DNA from: Roseovarius pacificus
GTDB taxonomy: Bacteria > Pseudomonadota > Alphaproteobacteria > Rhodobacterales > Rhodobacteraceae
Assembly: GCF_900142665.1 (NCBI RefSeq)
Contig: NZ_FRBR01000023.1
Coordinates: forward strand, 1 to 41,508
Length of the DNA: 41,508 nt
Direction of reading: 5' to 3'
The notes beneath the pieces were generated by a model. That model ran no database searches. It was given only the letters and a program-made list of their open reading frames with translations, and was not told the origin of the DNA. A program made the position numbers and the translations under genes. The stretch's first letter is position 1; every line of letters starts with the position of its first letter. Positions 30,876-39,855 of the stretch are shown here, piece by piece.

Positions 30876-32939
30876 ATGACCCGGATCACGACCCTTTGCC
30901 TGGCTATTCTGCTGCTTGGTGCGAGCATCGCGTCAGGCCCGCGTGCGGCGGTGGCTCAGGGCGTGGCGCGTCCCTCCTCGGAAGAGGTTGCACGCGCCGC
31001 TGTGCTTGATCGCGCTCTGGCGCAAACCCTGTTCGGGTTGGCCGGCTTGCCCACGATCCTGCGACAGGAGGGGCCGGTTGCAGGCTGGCAGGTCAGCGAT
31101 CTTGACGGGCCAGTCGGCTATATCGCCTCGACATGGGAGATCGCGCGCTCGGTCGGATATTCGGGGCGGCCTCTGGATGTGCTGGTCGCCGTGGATCACA
31201 GCGGTCGTATCGCCGGGGCGCGACTGATGCGCCATTCCGAGCCGATCCTGACGCTGGGCCTGTCCGATGAGGACATTTCCGATTTCGTCGGCGGGTTCGC
31301 AGGCACCGATCTGGCCGCGCCCGAAGGTGCGGGGGACGGGCCGGACATGCCCGACATCATCTCGCGCGCGACGGTGTCAACGGGCGTGATCCGCGATTCG
31401 ATCCTGCGCACCGCCCGCACGCTGGCCATAGCCCGCGGCATTCTGCCGGGCGGCGGGATCGACCGCGTCGGGTTTGCCTCGCACAGTTGGGCGGAACTGA
31501 TGGGGCAGGGGGCGATTGCGAGCGGTACGGTGACACTGAGCGAGGCCCGCGCACGCCTCGAAGGGGCCAGGGTGGCGATCCCCGAGGGCGACGCACCGTT
31601 CATCGACCTTTACGTTGCACTGGCCGATCCGCCTTCGATCGGGCGCAACATTCTGGGTCAGCAGCAATATACGCGCGCGGTGGGGGCGCTGGCCCCCGGT
31701 GAAACCGTGTTGTTCGTGGCCTCGCGCGGGGTTTATTCGCATCGTGGTGTGGACTGGCGGCGCAGCGGGGTGTTCGACCGCATTACCGTCATTCAGGGCG
31801 AGGCGCGTATCGCCGTGGTCAAACCGGGCTACACCCGGATCGACGCGCTTGCCGCGCCGGATGCCCCGGATATGAAAGAACGCAGCCTGTTCCGCCTGCC
31901 GGGCGAAGGGTTCGACGCCACGCAGCCTTTTACCGTGGAACTGACCGCAACCCGCCCCGCCGCTGATGGCGGTGAGCTCCGGTTTTCCCTGTCGATCCCC
32001 TACCAGCTGCCCGGCGCCTATATCACCGAACCGCCCGCAGGCCCCGCCCCGCTTTGGCAGGCGCAATGGCAGAACAAGCGGTTCCAGGTGGCCAGCGTCG
32101 CGGCGATGATGGGAGCGCTGACCCTGATCATGCTGTTTCAGGAAACGCTGGTGCGCCGCCCGAAACTGTGGCTGCGCCTGCGCCTGAGCTTCCTCGCGCT
32201 GACGCTGTTCTGGCTGGGCTGGGGGCTGAACGGGCAGTTGTCGGTCGTGCAGGTGGTGGCCTTCGTGCAATCCCTGCTGTCGGGGTTCAACTGGGAAACC
32301 TTCCTCATCGAGCCGGTGATCTTCACCCTCTGGGCCGGTGTGGCGCTGGGCCTGCTGTTCTGGGGGCGGGGGGTGTTCTGTGGCTGGTTGTGCCCCTTCG
32401 GTGCGTTGCAGGAGCTGATGAACGCCGCCGCGCGCCGCCTTGGCATCGCGCAGGTCGCCGTGCCGCACGCCCTGCATGAACGGCTCTGGATCATCAAGTA
32501 CACGCTTTTCGTGGCGATTCTCGCGCTGTCCTTCTATTCGATGAAACACGCCCTGATCCTGGCCGAGGCCGAGCCCTTCAAAACCGCCATTTCCATGCGG
32601 ATGCTGCGCGCATGGCCCTTCGTGGCCTTCGTGCTGGTGCTTCTGGTGGCAGGTCTGTTCATCGAGCGGTTCTATTGCCGCTACCTGTGCCCGCTGGGGG
32701 CCGCGCTGGCGATTCCGGCCAAGCTCAGGATTTTCGACTGGTTGCACCGCCGCCCGCAATGCGGACGCGAATGCCGTTTGTGTGAAACCAAATGCACCGT
32801 CGGGGCGATCGACCCGATCGGGCGCATCAATCCCAATGAATGCGTACTTTGCCTGCGCTGCCAGGTGGTGATGAACGATTCCGCCACCTGCCCGGTTCTC
32901 AAGCGTCGCGCGCGCAAAGCCGCCCCTGCCGGAGACTGA
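30876..32939 (+). CDS. nirI: NirI, NosR-like FMN/iron-sulfur membrane protein
   Basis: 687 residues. Order: signal peptide (1-28, MTRITTLCLAILLLGASIAS), periplasmic FMN-binding domain with likely flavinylated Thr166 in DIISRATVSTGVIRDSIL, several membrane spans from about residue 405, two CxxxCP sites (FCGWLCPFGALQEL and FYCRYLCPLGAAL), and a C-terminal ferredoxin-like domain with Cys629, 633, 636, 640 and Cys656, 659, 662, 672. NirI in Paracoccus is needed for nirS expression and nitrite reduction; NosR serves N2O reduction. Position beside nirS, with no nos genes, favours NirI. There is no purine-rich ribosome site before the ATG, and the signal peptide fixes the start. The flavin motif has Arg where most family members have Gly (SGAT). 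Confidence 0.88.
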   Translation: MTRITTLCLAILLLGASIASGPRAAVAQGVARPSSEEVARAAVLDRALAQTLFGLAGLPTILRQEGPVAGWQVSDLDGPVGYIASTWEIARSVGYSGRPLDVLVAVDHSGRIAGARLMRHSEPILTLGLSDEDISDFVGGFAGTDLAAPEGAGDGPDMPDIISRATVSTGVIRDSILRTARTLAIARGILPGGGIDRVGFASHSWAELMGQGAIASGTVTLSEARARLEGARVAIPEGDAPFIDLYVALADPPSIGRNILGQQQYTRAVGALAPGETVLFVASRGVYSHRGVDWRRSGVFDRITVIQGEARIAVVKPGYTRIDALAAPDAPDMKERSLFRLPGEGFDATQPFTVELTATRPAADGGELRFSLSIPYQLPGAYITEPPAGPAPLWQAQWQNKRFQVASVAAMMGALTLIMLFQETLVRRPKLWLRLRLSFLALTLFWLGWGLNGQLSVVQVVAFVQSLLSGFNWETFLIEPVIFTLWAGVALGLLFWGRGVFCGWLCPFGALQELMNAAARRLGIAQVAVPHALHERLWIIKYTLFVAILALSFYSMKHALILAEAEPFKTAISMRMLRAWPFVAFVLVLLVAGLFIERFYCRYLCPLGAALAIPAKLRIFDWLHRRPQCGRECRLCETKCTVGAIDPIGRINPNECVLCLRCQVVMNDSATCPVLKRRARKAAPAGD

Positions 32940-32943
32940 TCCG

Positions 32944-34143
32944 ATGATCGCGACACTGAAACGAGTTCTGGGCGAGCCCTATCGCGTGTTCTTCATGGCG
33001 GCCGGTCTTTATGCCGTTTTCGCCCTTCTGGTCTGGGAAATCTGGCTGGGGGTACATACCGCCGGAGGAATGGTCAGTGACATGCCTTTCGCCGCAGCGC
33101 CGCATCTGTGGCATGCCCATGAAATGATCTTTGGCTATGCCAGCGCCGCGCTGGGCGGGTTTTTCCTGACGGCGGTGCCCAACTGGACCGGCTCGCGCGC
33201 GGCGGCGCAGGTGTTTGTCACGCTGGTCGCGCTGATCTGGCTGGCGGGCCGGGCCGTGATCTGGTTTTCCGGGAGCGTGCCGCCCTTGCTGGTAGCTGTG
33301 GTCGATTTGGCCTTCCTGCCGATGCTGGGGGGCAAGATCGCCATGATGCTGTTCAAGCGGCCCAAACCGCAGAACGTTGCATTCCTCGCTTTTCTGATGC
33401 TGGTCTGGCTGGGGAACCTGATGGTGCATCTGGAATGGACCGGCCTTACGGACGACACATTGTATACCGGGCTGCGCGTGGGGCTGTTTTCATTATGCCT
33501 GATGATCGCTGTGCTGGGCGGACGAGTGACGCCGGGCTTTACCCGCAACGCCATGAAACGCGCCGGTGTGGCCGAATCCGACCTGCCGCGCAGCCGCAAG
33601 CCTCTGGATATCGCTGCCGTCGCCCTGATCTCGCTGACTACTCTGGCGCTGCTTGTCGGCGCGCCCGAGGCCCTGACCGCCGCATTCGCCATCTCGGGCG
33701 GGGGCGCGCAAATTCTGCGAATCGCATTCTGGGGCACTCTCTGGACATTGCGGCAGCCTATCCTCTGGGCGCTGCATCTGGGGATGGGGATGCTTGGTGC
33801 GGGTCTTGTCCTCTGGGGCCTCAGTGCGTTCGGCCGGGGCAGCGAGGTTGCCGCACTGCATGTTCTGGGGATCGGTGCAGTGGGCGGTATGACGCTGGCG
33901 GTCATGAGCCGGGCAATCCTTGGTCATACGGGCCGCGCGCTGGTTGCTCCGGGGGCCGTGGCGCTGGCCTATGGCCTGATCGCGGGGGCTGCCGGGCTCC
34001 GGTGGTTTGCATCCAGCCTGTCGGTGGATCTGTATTTCCCGATGATGCTGGTCGCCGGTGCAATGTGGATCGCGGCTTTCACGCTCTATCTCGTGGCGCT
34101 TTGGCCCGCCTTTACCGGCCCACGCCTGCGCGGCGAAACATGA
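32944..34143 (+). CDS. nnrS: NnrS family haem-copper membrane protein
   Basis: 399 residues, about 12 hydrophobic spans. The NnrS signature is clear: LWHAHEMIFGYASAALGGFF followed by LTAVPNWTGS, then LAGRAVIWFSG and, near the end, MTLAVMSRAILGHTGRAL. NnrS is a haem- and copper-binding protein found with NO-metabolism genes; it protects against NO stress in some bacteria, and its exact activity is unsettled. It starts four bases after nirI, so nirI and nnrS form an operon. It ends 17 bases before the norC promoter box. Confidence 0.9.
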   Translation: MIATLKRVLGEPYRVFFMAAGLYAVFALLVWEIWLGVHTAGGMVSDMPFAAAPHLWHAHEMIFGYASAALGGFFLTAVPNWTGSRAAAQVFVTLVALIWLAGRAVIWFSGSVPPLLVAVVDLAFLPMLGGKIAMMLFKRPKPQNVAFLAFLMLVWLGNLMVHLEWTGLTDDTLYTGLRVGLFSLCLMIAVLGGRVTPGFTRNAMKRAGVAESDLPRSRKPLDIAAVALISLTTLALLVGAPEALTAAFAISGGGAQILRIAFWGTLWTLRQPILWALHLGMGMLGAGLVLWGLSAFGRGSEVAALHVLGIGAVGGMTLAVMSRAILGHTGRALVAPGAVALAYGLIAGAAGLRWFASSLSVDLYFPMMLVAGAMWIAAFTLYLVALWPAFTGPRLRGET

Positions 34144-34159
34144 CCCGGTGGTTGCGCTG

Positions 34160-34173
34160 TTGACTTTGGTCAA
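34160..34173 (+). promoter_or_regulatory. Dnr/NNR box upstream of norC
   Basis: TTGACTTTGGTCAA, a perfect TTGAC-N4-GTCAA inverted repeat centred 70 bases before the norC ATG. A start site 41.5 bases downstream of the centre would give a leader of about 29 bases that includes the AAAGGAG ribosome site. Confidence 0.85.
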
Positions 34174-34236
34174 GGAGATAGCCCCGGCTCGCGCCGATGC
34201 TGTCCCCATCGGAACTCACGCGCAAAGGAGAGCATC

Positions 34237-34689
34237 ATGCGCGAAGTCATGACCAAGAGCATGGCCCGGAACATATTTTATGGCGGGTCATTGTTCTTCA
34301 TCATCATCTTCATCGGACTGTCGGTGCACTCGCACCGCTATATCGTGACCACCTCAACCAATGCCGAAACGCTGACCGAAAGCGTCGTGCTGGGCAAAAA
34401 GATCTGGGAGGACAAAACCTGCATCAACTGCCACTCGCTCCTTGGTGAAGGTGCTTATTTCGCGCCCGAACTGGCCAACGTGATGACCCGCTGGGGCGCC
34501 ACGGACGATCCCGAGGCCGCCTATGAGATGCTTGATGGCTGGATGAAATCGCAACCCAGCGGCATCGAAGGCCGCCGCCAGATGCCGTTCTTCGACCTGA
34601 ACGAAGAGGAAACCCGCGCACTGGCCGATTTCCTGCTCTGGGTCGACGATATCGACGCGCAGGACTGGCCCCCGAACGACGCGGGCTGA
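34237..34689 (+). CDS. norC: Nitric oxide reductase subunit C (cytochrome c)
   Basis: 150 residues: one N-terminal membrane anchor (IFYGGSLFFIIIFIGLSVHS, about 13-32) and a periplasmic cytochrome c domain with CINCH at 62-66, LLGEGAYFAPELANV, and QMPFFDLNEEETRALADFLL carrying the Met ligand. It passes electrons to NorB. The start has AGGAG six bases upstream. It is the first gene of a six-gene operon, norCBQDEF. Confidence 0.96.
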   Translation: MREVMTKSMARNIFYGGSLFFIIIFIGLSVHSHRYIVTTSTNAETLTESVVLGKKIWEDKTCINCHSLLGEGAYFAPELANVMTRWGATDDPEAAYEMLDGWMKSQPSGIEGRRQMPFFDLNEEETRALADFLLWVDDIDAQDWPPNDAG

Positions 34690-34704
34690 GAAAGGACCGG
34701 ACCC

Positions 34705-36069
34705 ATGAAATACGAATCACAAAAAATCGCACTGGCTTATTTCGGAGTGGCGCTCGGGCTGTTCGTCATTCAGATCATTGGCGGCCTTCTGGTCGGCTGG
34801 GTCTATGTCAGCCCCAACTTCCTGTCCGAACTCGTGCCCTTCAGCACGCTTCGGATGCTGCATACCAACTCGCTGATCGTCTGGCTGTTGCTGGGCTTCT
34901 TCGGTGCGGCCTATTTCCTGATCCCGGAAGAGGCCGAGCGTGAGATCCATTCGCCCAAACTGGCCTATATCCAGCTTGGCATTCTGGTGCTGGGCACGCT
35001 TGGCGTGGTCGTGACCTATCTGTTCAACCTGTTCGAGGGCCACTGGCTTCTGGGCAAGGAGGGGCGCGAGTTCATCGAGCAACCCGTCTGGGTCAAGATC
35101 GGCATCGTCGTGGCGGCCCTGATCTTCCTCTACAACGTCACCATGACCATTCTGAAGGGGCGGAAAACCGCGATCTCCAACATCCTGGTTCTCGGGCTGT
35201 GGGGGCTGGCGCTGTTGTTCCTCTTCGCCTTCTACAACCCTCATAACCTCGCACTGGACAAACAGTACTGGTGGTACATCGTTCACCTCTGGGTCGAAGG
35301 CGTGTGGGAACTGATCATGGCGTCGATCCTGGCCTTCCTGATGCTCAAGCTGACGGGCGTGGACCGCGAGGTCGTCGAGAAATGGCTTTACGTCATCGTC
35401 GCCGCCGCGCTGTTCTCGGGTATCCTCGGCACCGGCCACCACTATTACTGGATCGGTACACCGGGCTACTGGCAGTGGATCGGCTCGATCTTCTCCAGCC
35501 TCGAGGTGATCCCGTTCTTCGCGATGATGGCCTTTGCCTTCGTGATGGTCTGGAAAGGCCGCCGCGATCACCCGAACAAGGCCGCGCTTCTGTGGTCGCT
35601 CGGCTGTGCCACGCTGGCCTTCTTCGGCGCCGGGGTGTGGGGCTTCCTGCACACGCTGCACGGGGTCAACTACTATACCCACGGCACGCAGATCACGGCC
35701 GCGCACGGGCACCTTGCCTTCTACGGCGCCTATGTCTGCCTGAACATCGCGATCTTCACCTATGCGCTGCCCATCCTGCGCAACCGCGATCCCTATAACC
35801 AGGTGCTGAACATGGCCGCGTTCTGGCTGATGTCGGGCGGGATGGTCTTCATGACCTTCACCCTGACCTTTGCCGGTACGATCCAGACCCACCTGCAACG
35901 GGTGATGGGCGACTATTACATGGACGTTCAGGACCAGCTCAGCCTGTTCTACTGGATGCGCTTCGGCTCGGGCGTGGTGGTGTTCATCGGGGTTCTCCTG
36001 CTGATCTACTCGCTGGCCCTGCCCCGTAAAGAAGTCATCACGACCGACGCTTCGGTCGCAGCGGAGTGA
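34705..36069 (+). CDS. norB: Nitric oxide reductase subunit B (cNOR)
   Basis: 454 residues, 12 membrane spans, haem-copper oxidase superfamily. All metal ligands of cNOR can be placed: His53 and His336 for heme b, His334 for heme b3, and His194, His245 and His246 plus Glu198 for the non-heme iron FeB (HLWVEGVWEL, GTGHHYYWIG, TAAHGHLAFYG). It lacks the quinol-oxidising N-terminal extension of qNOR, consistent with norC beside it. It reduces 2 NO to N2O. It follows norC by 15 bases. Confidence 0.97.
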   Translation: MKYESQKIALAYFGVALGLFVIQIIGGLLVGWVYVSPNFLSELVPFSTLRMLHTNSLIVWLLLGFFGAAYFLIPEEAEREIHSPKLAYIQLGILVLGTLGVVVTYLFNLFEGHWLLGKEGREFIEQPVWVKIGIVVAALIFLYNVTMTILKGRKTAISNILVLGLWGLALLFLFAFYNPHNLALDKQYWWYIVHLWVEGVWELIMASILAFLMLKLTGVDREVVEKWLYVIVAAALFSGILGTGHHYYWIGTPGYWQWIGSIFSSLEVIPFFAMMAFAFVMVWKGRRDHPNKAALLWSLGCATLAFFGAGVWGFLHTLHGVNYYTHGTQITAAHGHLAFYGAYVCLNIAIFTYALPILRNRDPYNQVLNMAAFWLMSGGMVFMTFTLTFAGTIQTHLQRVMGDYYMDVQDQLSLFYWMRFGSGVVVFIGVLLLIYSLALPRKEVITTDASVAAE

Positions 36070-36074
36070 CCCCC

Positions 36075-36887
36075 ATGGACGGACATATCGACCTCCAACG
36101 GAAGGGGGCGGCCGACGCCCCCTTCTACCTGGCCCAGGGCGACGAATGCGCGCTGTTTCACGCGGCCAGCGAAAACGATCTGCCGGTCCTTCTGAAAGGG
36201 CCGACAGGCTGCGGCAAGACCCGCTTCGTCGCGCATATGGCCGCGCAACTGGGCCGCCCGCTCTATACAGTGGCCTGCCACGACGATCTGTCGGCGGCGG
36301 ACCTGATCGGGCGTTACCTGCTCAAGGGCGGGGAAACCGTGTGGGTCGACGGGCCCCTGACCCGCGCCGTGCGCGAGGGCGCGATCTGTTATCTCGACGA
36401 GGTGGTCGAGGCGCGCAAGGACGTCACCGTCGTTCTTCACCCGCTGACCGACGATCGCCGCATCCTGCCCATCGACCGCACCGGCGAGGAAATCGAGGCC
36501 GCCCCCGGCTTCATGCTGGTGGCCTCCTACAACCCCGGCTACCAGAACATCCTCAAGACCCTGAAACCCTCCACCCGGCAGCGCTTTGTCGCCATGGAAT
36601 TCGACTTCCCCGCCCCGGATCTGGAAACCCGGATCGTCGCGCAGGAAAGCGGCCTGTCCGAGGACCGCACCGCCGCACTGGTGCGCCTTGCCGGCAAGCT
36701 GCGCGCGCTCAAGGGGCAGGATCTGGAGGAAGGGGTTTCAACCCGCCTCGTCATCTATGCGGCCACCCTGATCGCCCGCGGCATGCCCGTGGAACGCGCG
36801 GTCGAGGCGGCGATGATCGAACCGCTGACAGATGACGCGGATACCAAACGCGGGCTCCTCGATCTTGTGACGGCCATCTTTGGGTGA
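36075..36887 (+). CDS. norQ: NorQ, MoxR-type AAA+ ATPase for NOR activation
   Basis: 270 residues: Walker A GPTGCGKT (42-49), Walker B ICYLDEVVEA, then the sensor-region sequence MLVASYNPGYQNILKTLKPS TRQRF, typical of the CbbQ/NirQ/NorQ group (shown split). With NorD it remodels NorCB, probably to insert FeB. A GTG at 36066 overlaps the norB stop, but ATG 36075 has GGAG eight bases upstream and was preferred; the two differ by three residues. Confidence 0.93.
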   Translation: MDGHIDLQRKGAADAPFYLAQGDECALFHAASENDLPVLLKGPTGCGKTRFVAHMAAQLGRPLYTVACHDDLSAADLIGRYLLKGGETVWVDGPLTRAVREGAICYLDEVVEARKDVTVVLHPLTDDRRILPIDRTGEEIEAAPGFMLVASYNPGYQNILKTLKPSTRQRFVAMEFDFPAPDLETRIVAQESGLSEDRTAALVRLAGKLRALKGQDLEEGVSTRLVIYAATLIARGMPVERAVEAAMIEPLTDDADTKRGLLDLVTAIFG

Positions 36888-36890
36888 GGT

Positions 36891-38834
36891 ATGGCCATGA
36901 CCAGGATTGAAATCGAGCCATGGGAACCCGAAGAAACCGTCGGGAAACTGTGGCACGCTTTTGCCAGCCGTCTCGATGCGCCCCAGGTGCATCACGGAGC
37001 CGCGGTTGACCTCTCCGAGGTCAGCGGGCGGCTGGCAGTCCTATTCCGGGGCCTCGGCGGGGCGCACTCGGTCGAGATCAGGCCGGTCTCGCCCGAGGTC
37101 TCGCGCCACCGCCTTGGCTTCCTGCGGCGTCTCGGCACCGAGGCCGAGATCGCGCCGCGCGCCAGTTTCGACGGCGAGGTGTTGCGCCTGCCCGATACGC
37201 TGGCCGTTTTCCCCGAGCGCGAGGCCAATGGCGCGCTCTACCTGTGGCTGGTGGCCGCCATCGCCCATGCGCCCCGTCACCGGCCCGAAACCGATCCGCT
37301 GCGCGCCGATCTGCGCGCCCTTGCCGCAGCGCATATCATGGCCGCAGATGCGCTCGACGCCGCGCCGGGGCTGCGTGACCTCTACGCATCGCTGTGTGCC
37401 GCCACACTGGCGCAGCGCAGCCGCCAGACCCTGCCGCGCGGCGAACAGGCGGTCGAGGATACGATCCGCCACCTCCTGGGCGACCCCGCGCCGCTGTCGC
37501 CTCGGGCGCAGACCCTGCTCGATGCCGTGATTTCAGGTGATCCGGGCGCGTTCGATGCCCCGCGCGGCTATCGCCCCTTCCTGCCCGTGCCGCTGTGGCC
37601 CGACCTGCGCGAACTGGCCTTCAGCGCCGGAACCGACGTGGAAAGCCGCGACACCGACGGCCCCCCCGAAGAGGCCGGGCAAGGCACGCATCGTGCCCGC
37701 CGCCGCAGCGCCGATCAGGCCGAGCGCAGCGACAGCCTGATCCTGCACAAGTTCGAGGCGATCCTCAGTTGGGCCGAGTTCCTCAACCTCAATCGCCGTG
37801 TCGATGACGACGATCCAGACAGCGCGAAAAAGGCCGTCGACGATCAGGACGAGATTGGCCTTGGCCAGATTTCCAAGGCTCCGGCAACACGCCTGAAACT
37901 GCATCTCGACCTCGCCCCCGAGGACGTGGATCGTGAACGCCTGTCCGGCATCCTGACCTATCCCGAATGGGACGTGCGCAGCGGACAATACCTGCCCGAT
38001 CACGTGCGCGTCCTGACCAGTTTAGCGGACGACGACGATAGCCTCCCGTCGTTCCGCGAAGACCCGCGCGCCGCGCGCCGCATCCATCATGTCAAGCGCC
38101 AGTTCGAAGCCCTCCGTCCCGGTCGCATCTCCATTCCCGGCCAGTTGGACGGCGATGAGCTGGATATGGAAGCGGCGGTGCGTGCGCGGGTCGATATTCT
38201 GGCCAACGGTGCGGGGTCCAACCGCATCTGGCGTCAATCGCGCCCGATCGCCCGCGATCTGGCCGTGTCGATCCTGCTGGACGTTTCGCGCTCGACCGAA
38301 AGCGCCGTGGGCGACCGCGCCGTGATCGACATCGAACGCGAGGCTCTGGCCGCGCTCGCCTGGGGGCTCGACGCCTGCGGCGACGATTTCGCGATTCACG
38401 CCTTTTCCTCGCTCAAGCGCGACCGCGTCTACATGCAGGAATGCAAGGGGTTCGGACAGCCGATGAACGCCGGTGTGGAGCGGCGGATCGGCGCACTGCG
38501 GCCGGGATTCTACACGCGGCTTGGTGCGGCGGTGCGGCACTGTTCGGCGGAACTGTCCGCGCAGGCGCGCAAACGGCGGCTGTTGCTGGTGATCACCGAT
38601 GGCAAGCCCAACGACCTCGACCATTACGAAGGCCGCCATGGTATCGAAGACACCGCCATGGCCGTGCGCGAGGCCCGCCGCGCGGGCCATTCGGTGTTCG
38701 GCGTGACGGTGGACAAACAGGCCAAAAGCTGGTTCGCGCGCATGTTCGGGCGCGGCGGTTTCCATGTCATTCCGCATCCCGAACGCCTGACCGAGGCTTT
38801 GCCGATGATCTACCGTGAACTGGTGGGGGCATGA
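36891..38834 (+). CDS. norD: NorD, von Willebrand factor A-domain partner of NorQ
   Basis: 647 residues. The C-terminal third is a VWA domain with the metal site DVSRS beginning at Asp464 and TDGKPND around Asp570. The middle is acidic and low-complexity (VDDDDPDSAKKAVDDQDEIG). No signal peptide or membrane span is evident, so it is cytoplasmic. The VWA/MoxR pair is the usual metal-insertion chaperone of cNOR. It begins three bases after norQ and its stop overlaps the norE start (ATGA). Confidence 0.93.
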   Translation: MAMTRIEIEPWEPEETVGKLWHAFASRLDAPQVHHGAAVDLSEVSGRLAVLFRGLGGAHSVEIRPVSPEVSRHRLGFLRRLGTEAEIAPRASFDGEVLRLPDTLAVFPEREANGALYLWLVAAIAHAPRHRPETDPLRADLRALAAAHIMAADALDAAPGLRDLYASLCAATLAQRSRQTLPRGEQAVEDTIRHLLGDPAPLSPRAQTLLDAVISGDPGAFDAPRGYRPFLPVPLWPDLRELAFSAGTDVESRDTDGPPEEAGQGTHRARRRSADQAERSDSLILHKFEAILSWAEFLNLNRRVDDDDPDSAKKAVDDQDEIGLGQISKAPATRLKLHLDLAPEDVDRERLSGILTYPEWDVRSGQYLPDHVRVLTSLADDDDSLPSFREDPRAARRIHHVKRQFEALRPGRISIPGQLDGDELDMEAAVRARVDILANGAGSNRIWRQSRPIARDLAVSILLDVSRSTESAVGDRAVIDIEREALAALAWGLDACGDDFAIHAFSSLKRDRVYMQECKGFGQPMNAGVERRIGALRPGFYTRLGAAVRHCSAELSAQARKRRLLLVITDGKPNDLDHYEGRHGIEDTAMAVREARRAGHSVFGVTVDKQAKSWFARMFGRGGFHVIPHPERLTEALPMIYRELVGA

Positions 38835-39379
38835 CGGAGGACAGCGTTCTGGACGAACTGCCCGGCGATCTGATGATCTGGGTTCTGATTGTCAGTGAAT
38901 TGCTGGTGTTCGGGGCGGGGCTGGCGGCGTTTCTCGCGGTGCGCATCACCGATCCGGCAGGCTTTGCCGAAGCGCAGGACGCATTGCATCGCACCGGGGC
39001 CGGGATCAATACCGTTGTGCTGGTCACCAGCGGGGCGCTGGCCGCATGGGCCTTGCGCCTGCGCGAAGGCGCAAGGCGGGGCGCGGCCCGTTTGGCACTG
39101 ATCGCGGCGGCCCTGTTGGGGGTTGTGTTTCTGTGGGTCAAGGGCGCGGAATACGCCGCCAAGGCCGCGCATGGCATTGGCTGGGATACGCACCCGTTCT
39201 ATACGTTCTACTATCTTCTCACGGGGTTTCACGCCGCGCATGTGGTGGCCGGGGTTCTGGTGCTTTTGCTGGTCGCGTGGAAGGATGCGCCGCGCAATAT
39301 TGAGGCCGGGGCCGCCTTCTGGCACATGGTCGATCTGGTCTGGGTGCTGCTCTTCCCCGTGATCTATTTGCTGAGGTAA
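38831..39379 (+). CDS. norE: NorE, cytochrome c oxidase subunit III-like protein
   Basis: 182 residues with five hydrophobic spans (LPGDLMIWVLIVSELLVFGA; TVVLVTSGALAAWALRLREG; FYYLLTGFHAAHVVAGVLVL; FWHMVDLVWVLLFPVIYLLR). The GFHAAHV and WHMVDLVW motifs are those of oxidase subunit III. NorE supports full NOR activity in Paracoccus but is not catalytic. Its ATG overlaps the norD stop. Confidence 0.92.
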   Translation: MTEDSVLDELPGDLMIWVLIVSELLVFGAGLAAFLAVRITDPAGFAEAQDALHRTGAGINTVVLVTSGALAAWALRLREGARRGAARLALIAAALLGVVFLWVKGAEYAAKAAHGIGWDTHPFYTFYYLLTGFHAAHVVAGVLVLLLVAWKDAPRNIEAGAAFWHMVDLVWVLLFPVIYLLR

Positions 39380-39384
39380 TCGCG

Positions 39385-39654
39385 ATGCTGGCCGATCCCC
39401 TGTTGCGCGCGTGGCTGTGGCTGATCGGCCTCAGCCTTGGCTCGACCGCCGTGTCGCTCTGGTACTGGCCCCCCTCGTTCACGGCTCTGGCCGGGGCGGT
39501 GGTTCTCGTTCTGGCATGGCTCAAGGCGCGGGTGATCCTTGCCCGTTATCTCGGCCTTTCCGCCGCGCCGTTCTGGCGGCGCGGGTTCGAGATTTCTCTG
39601 GCCCTGTTCTGTTTGCTGCTTCTGGGCCTCTACCTCGCGCCACTGGCGGCGTAG
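39385..39654 (+). CDS. norF: NorF, small membrane protein of the nor operon
   Basis: 89 residues, two to three hydrophobic spans (WLWLIGLSLGSTAVSLWYWP; FTALAGAVVLVLAWLKAR; FEISLALFCLLLLGLYLAPL) with the basic motif RVILARYLGL in between. It matches the last gene of norCBQDEF by position, size and the KAR-ILARYLGL motif that resembles cytochrome c oxidase subunit IV-like proteins. It starts five bases after norE. The operon ends here; no strong terminator is seen in 39655-39763. Confidence 0.82.
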   Translation: MLADPLLRAWLWLIGLSLGSTAVSLWYWPPSFTALAGAVVLVLAWLKARVILARYLGLSAAPFWRRGFEISLALFCLLLLGLYLAPLAA

Positions 39655-39763
39655 GCAGGCAGTTTCGTGTCGGCGCGTGCTGGCAAACCTTAACGAAACC
39701 TTGTCGCATACCGCCCAAAAGCCACCGCACGCCTTGTTAACCGGGGCCGAAACCGATCTTCGC

Positions 39764-39796
39764 ACCGACGCAATACCGACGTGATACCGACGCAAT
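39764..39796. repeat. Three 11-bp tandem repeats after norF
   Basis: ACCGACGCAAT (39764-39774), ACCGACGTGAT (39775-39785) and ACCGACGCAAT (39786-39796) are followed by a partial fourth, GCCGAT. They lie in the 201-base gap between the convergent norF and DUF4202 genes. The period is close to one helical turn. Function unknown. Confidence 0.7.
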
Positions 39797-39855
39797 GCCG
39801 ATCTGGATTGTTTCGGTATTTCAGTCGATTAACCGTGATTCGGGCAGGGTGCCCG

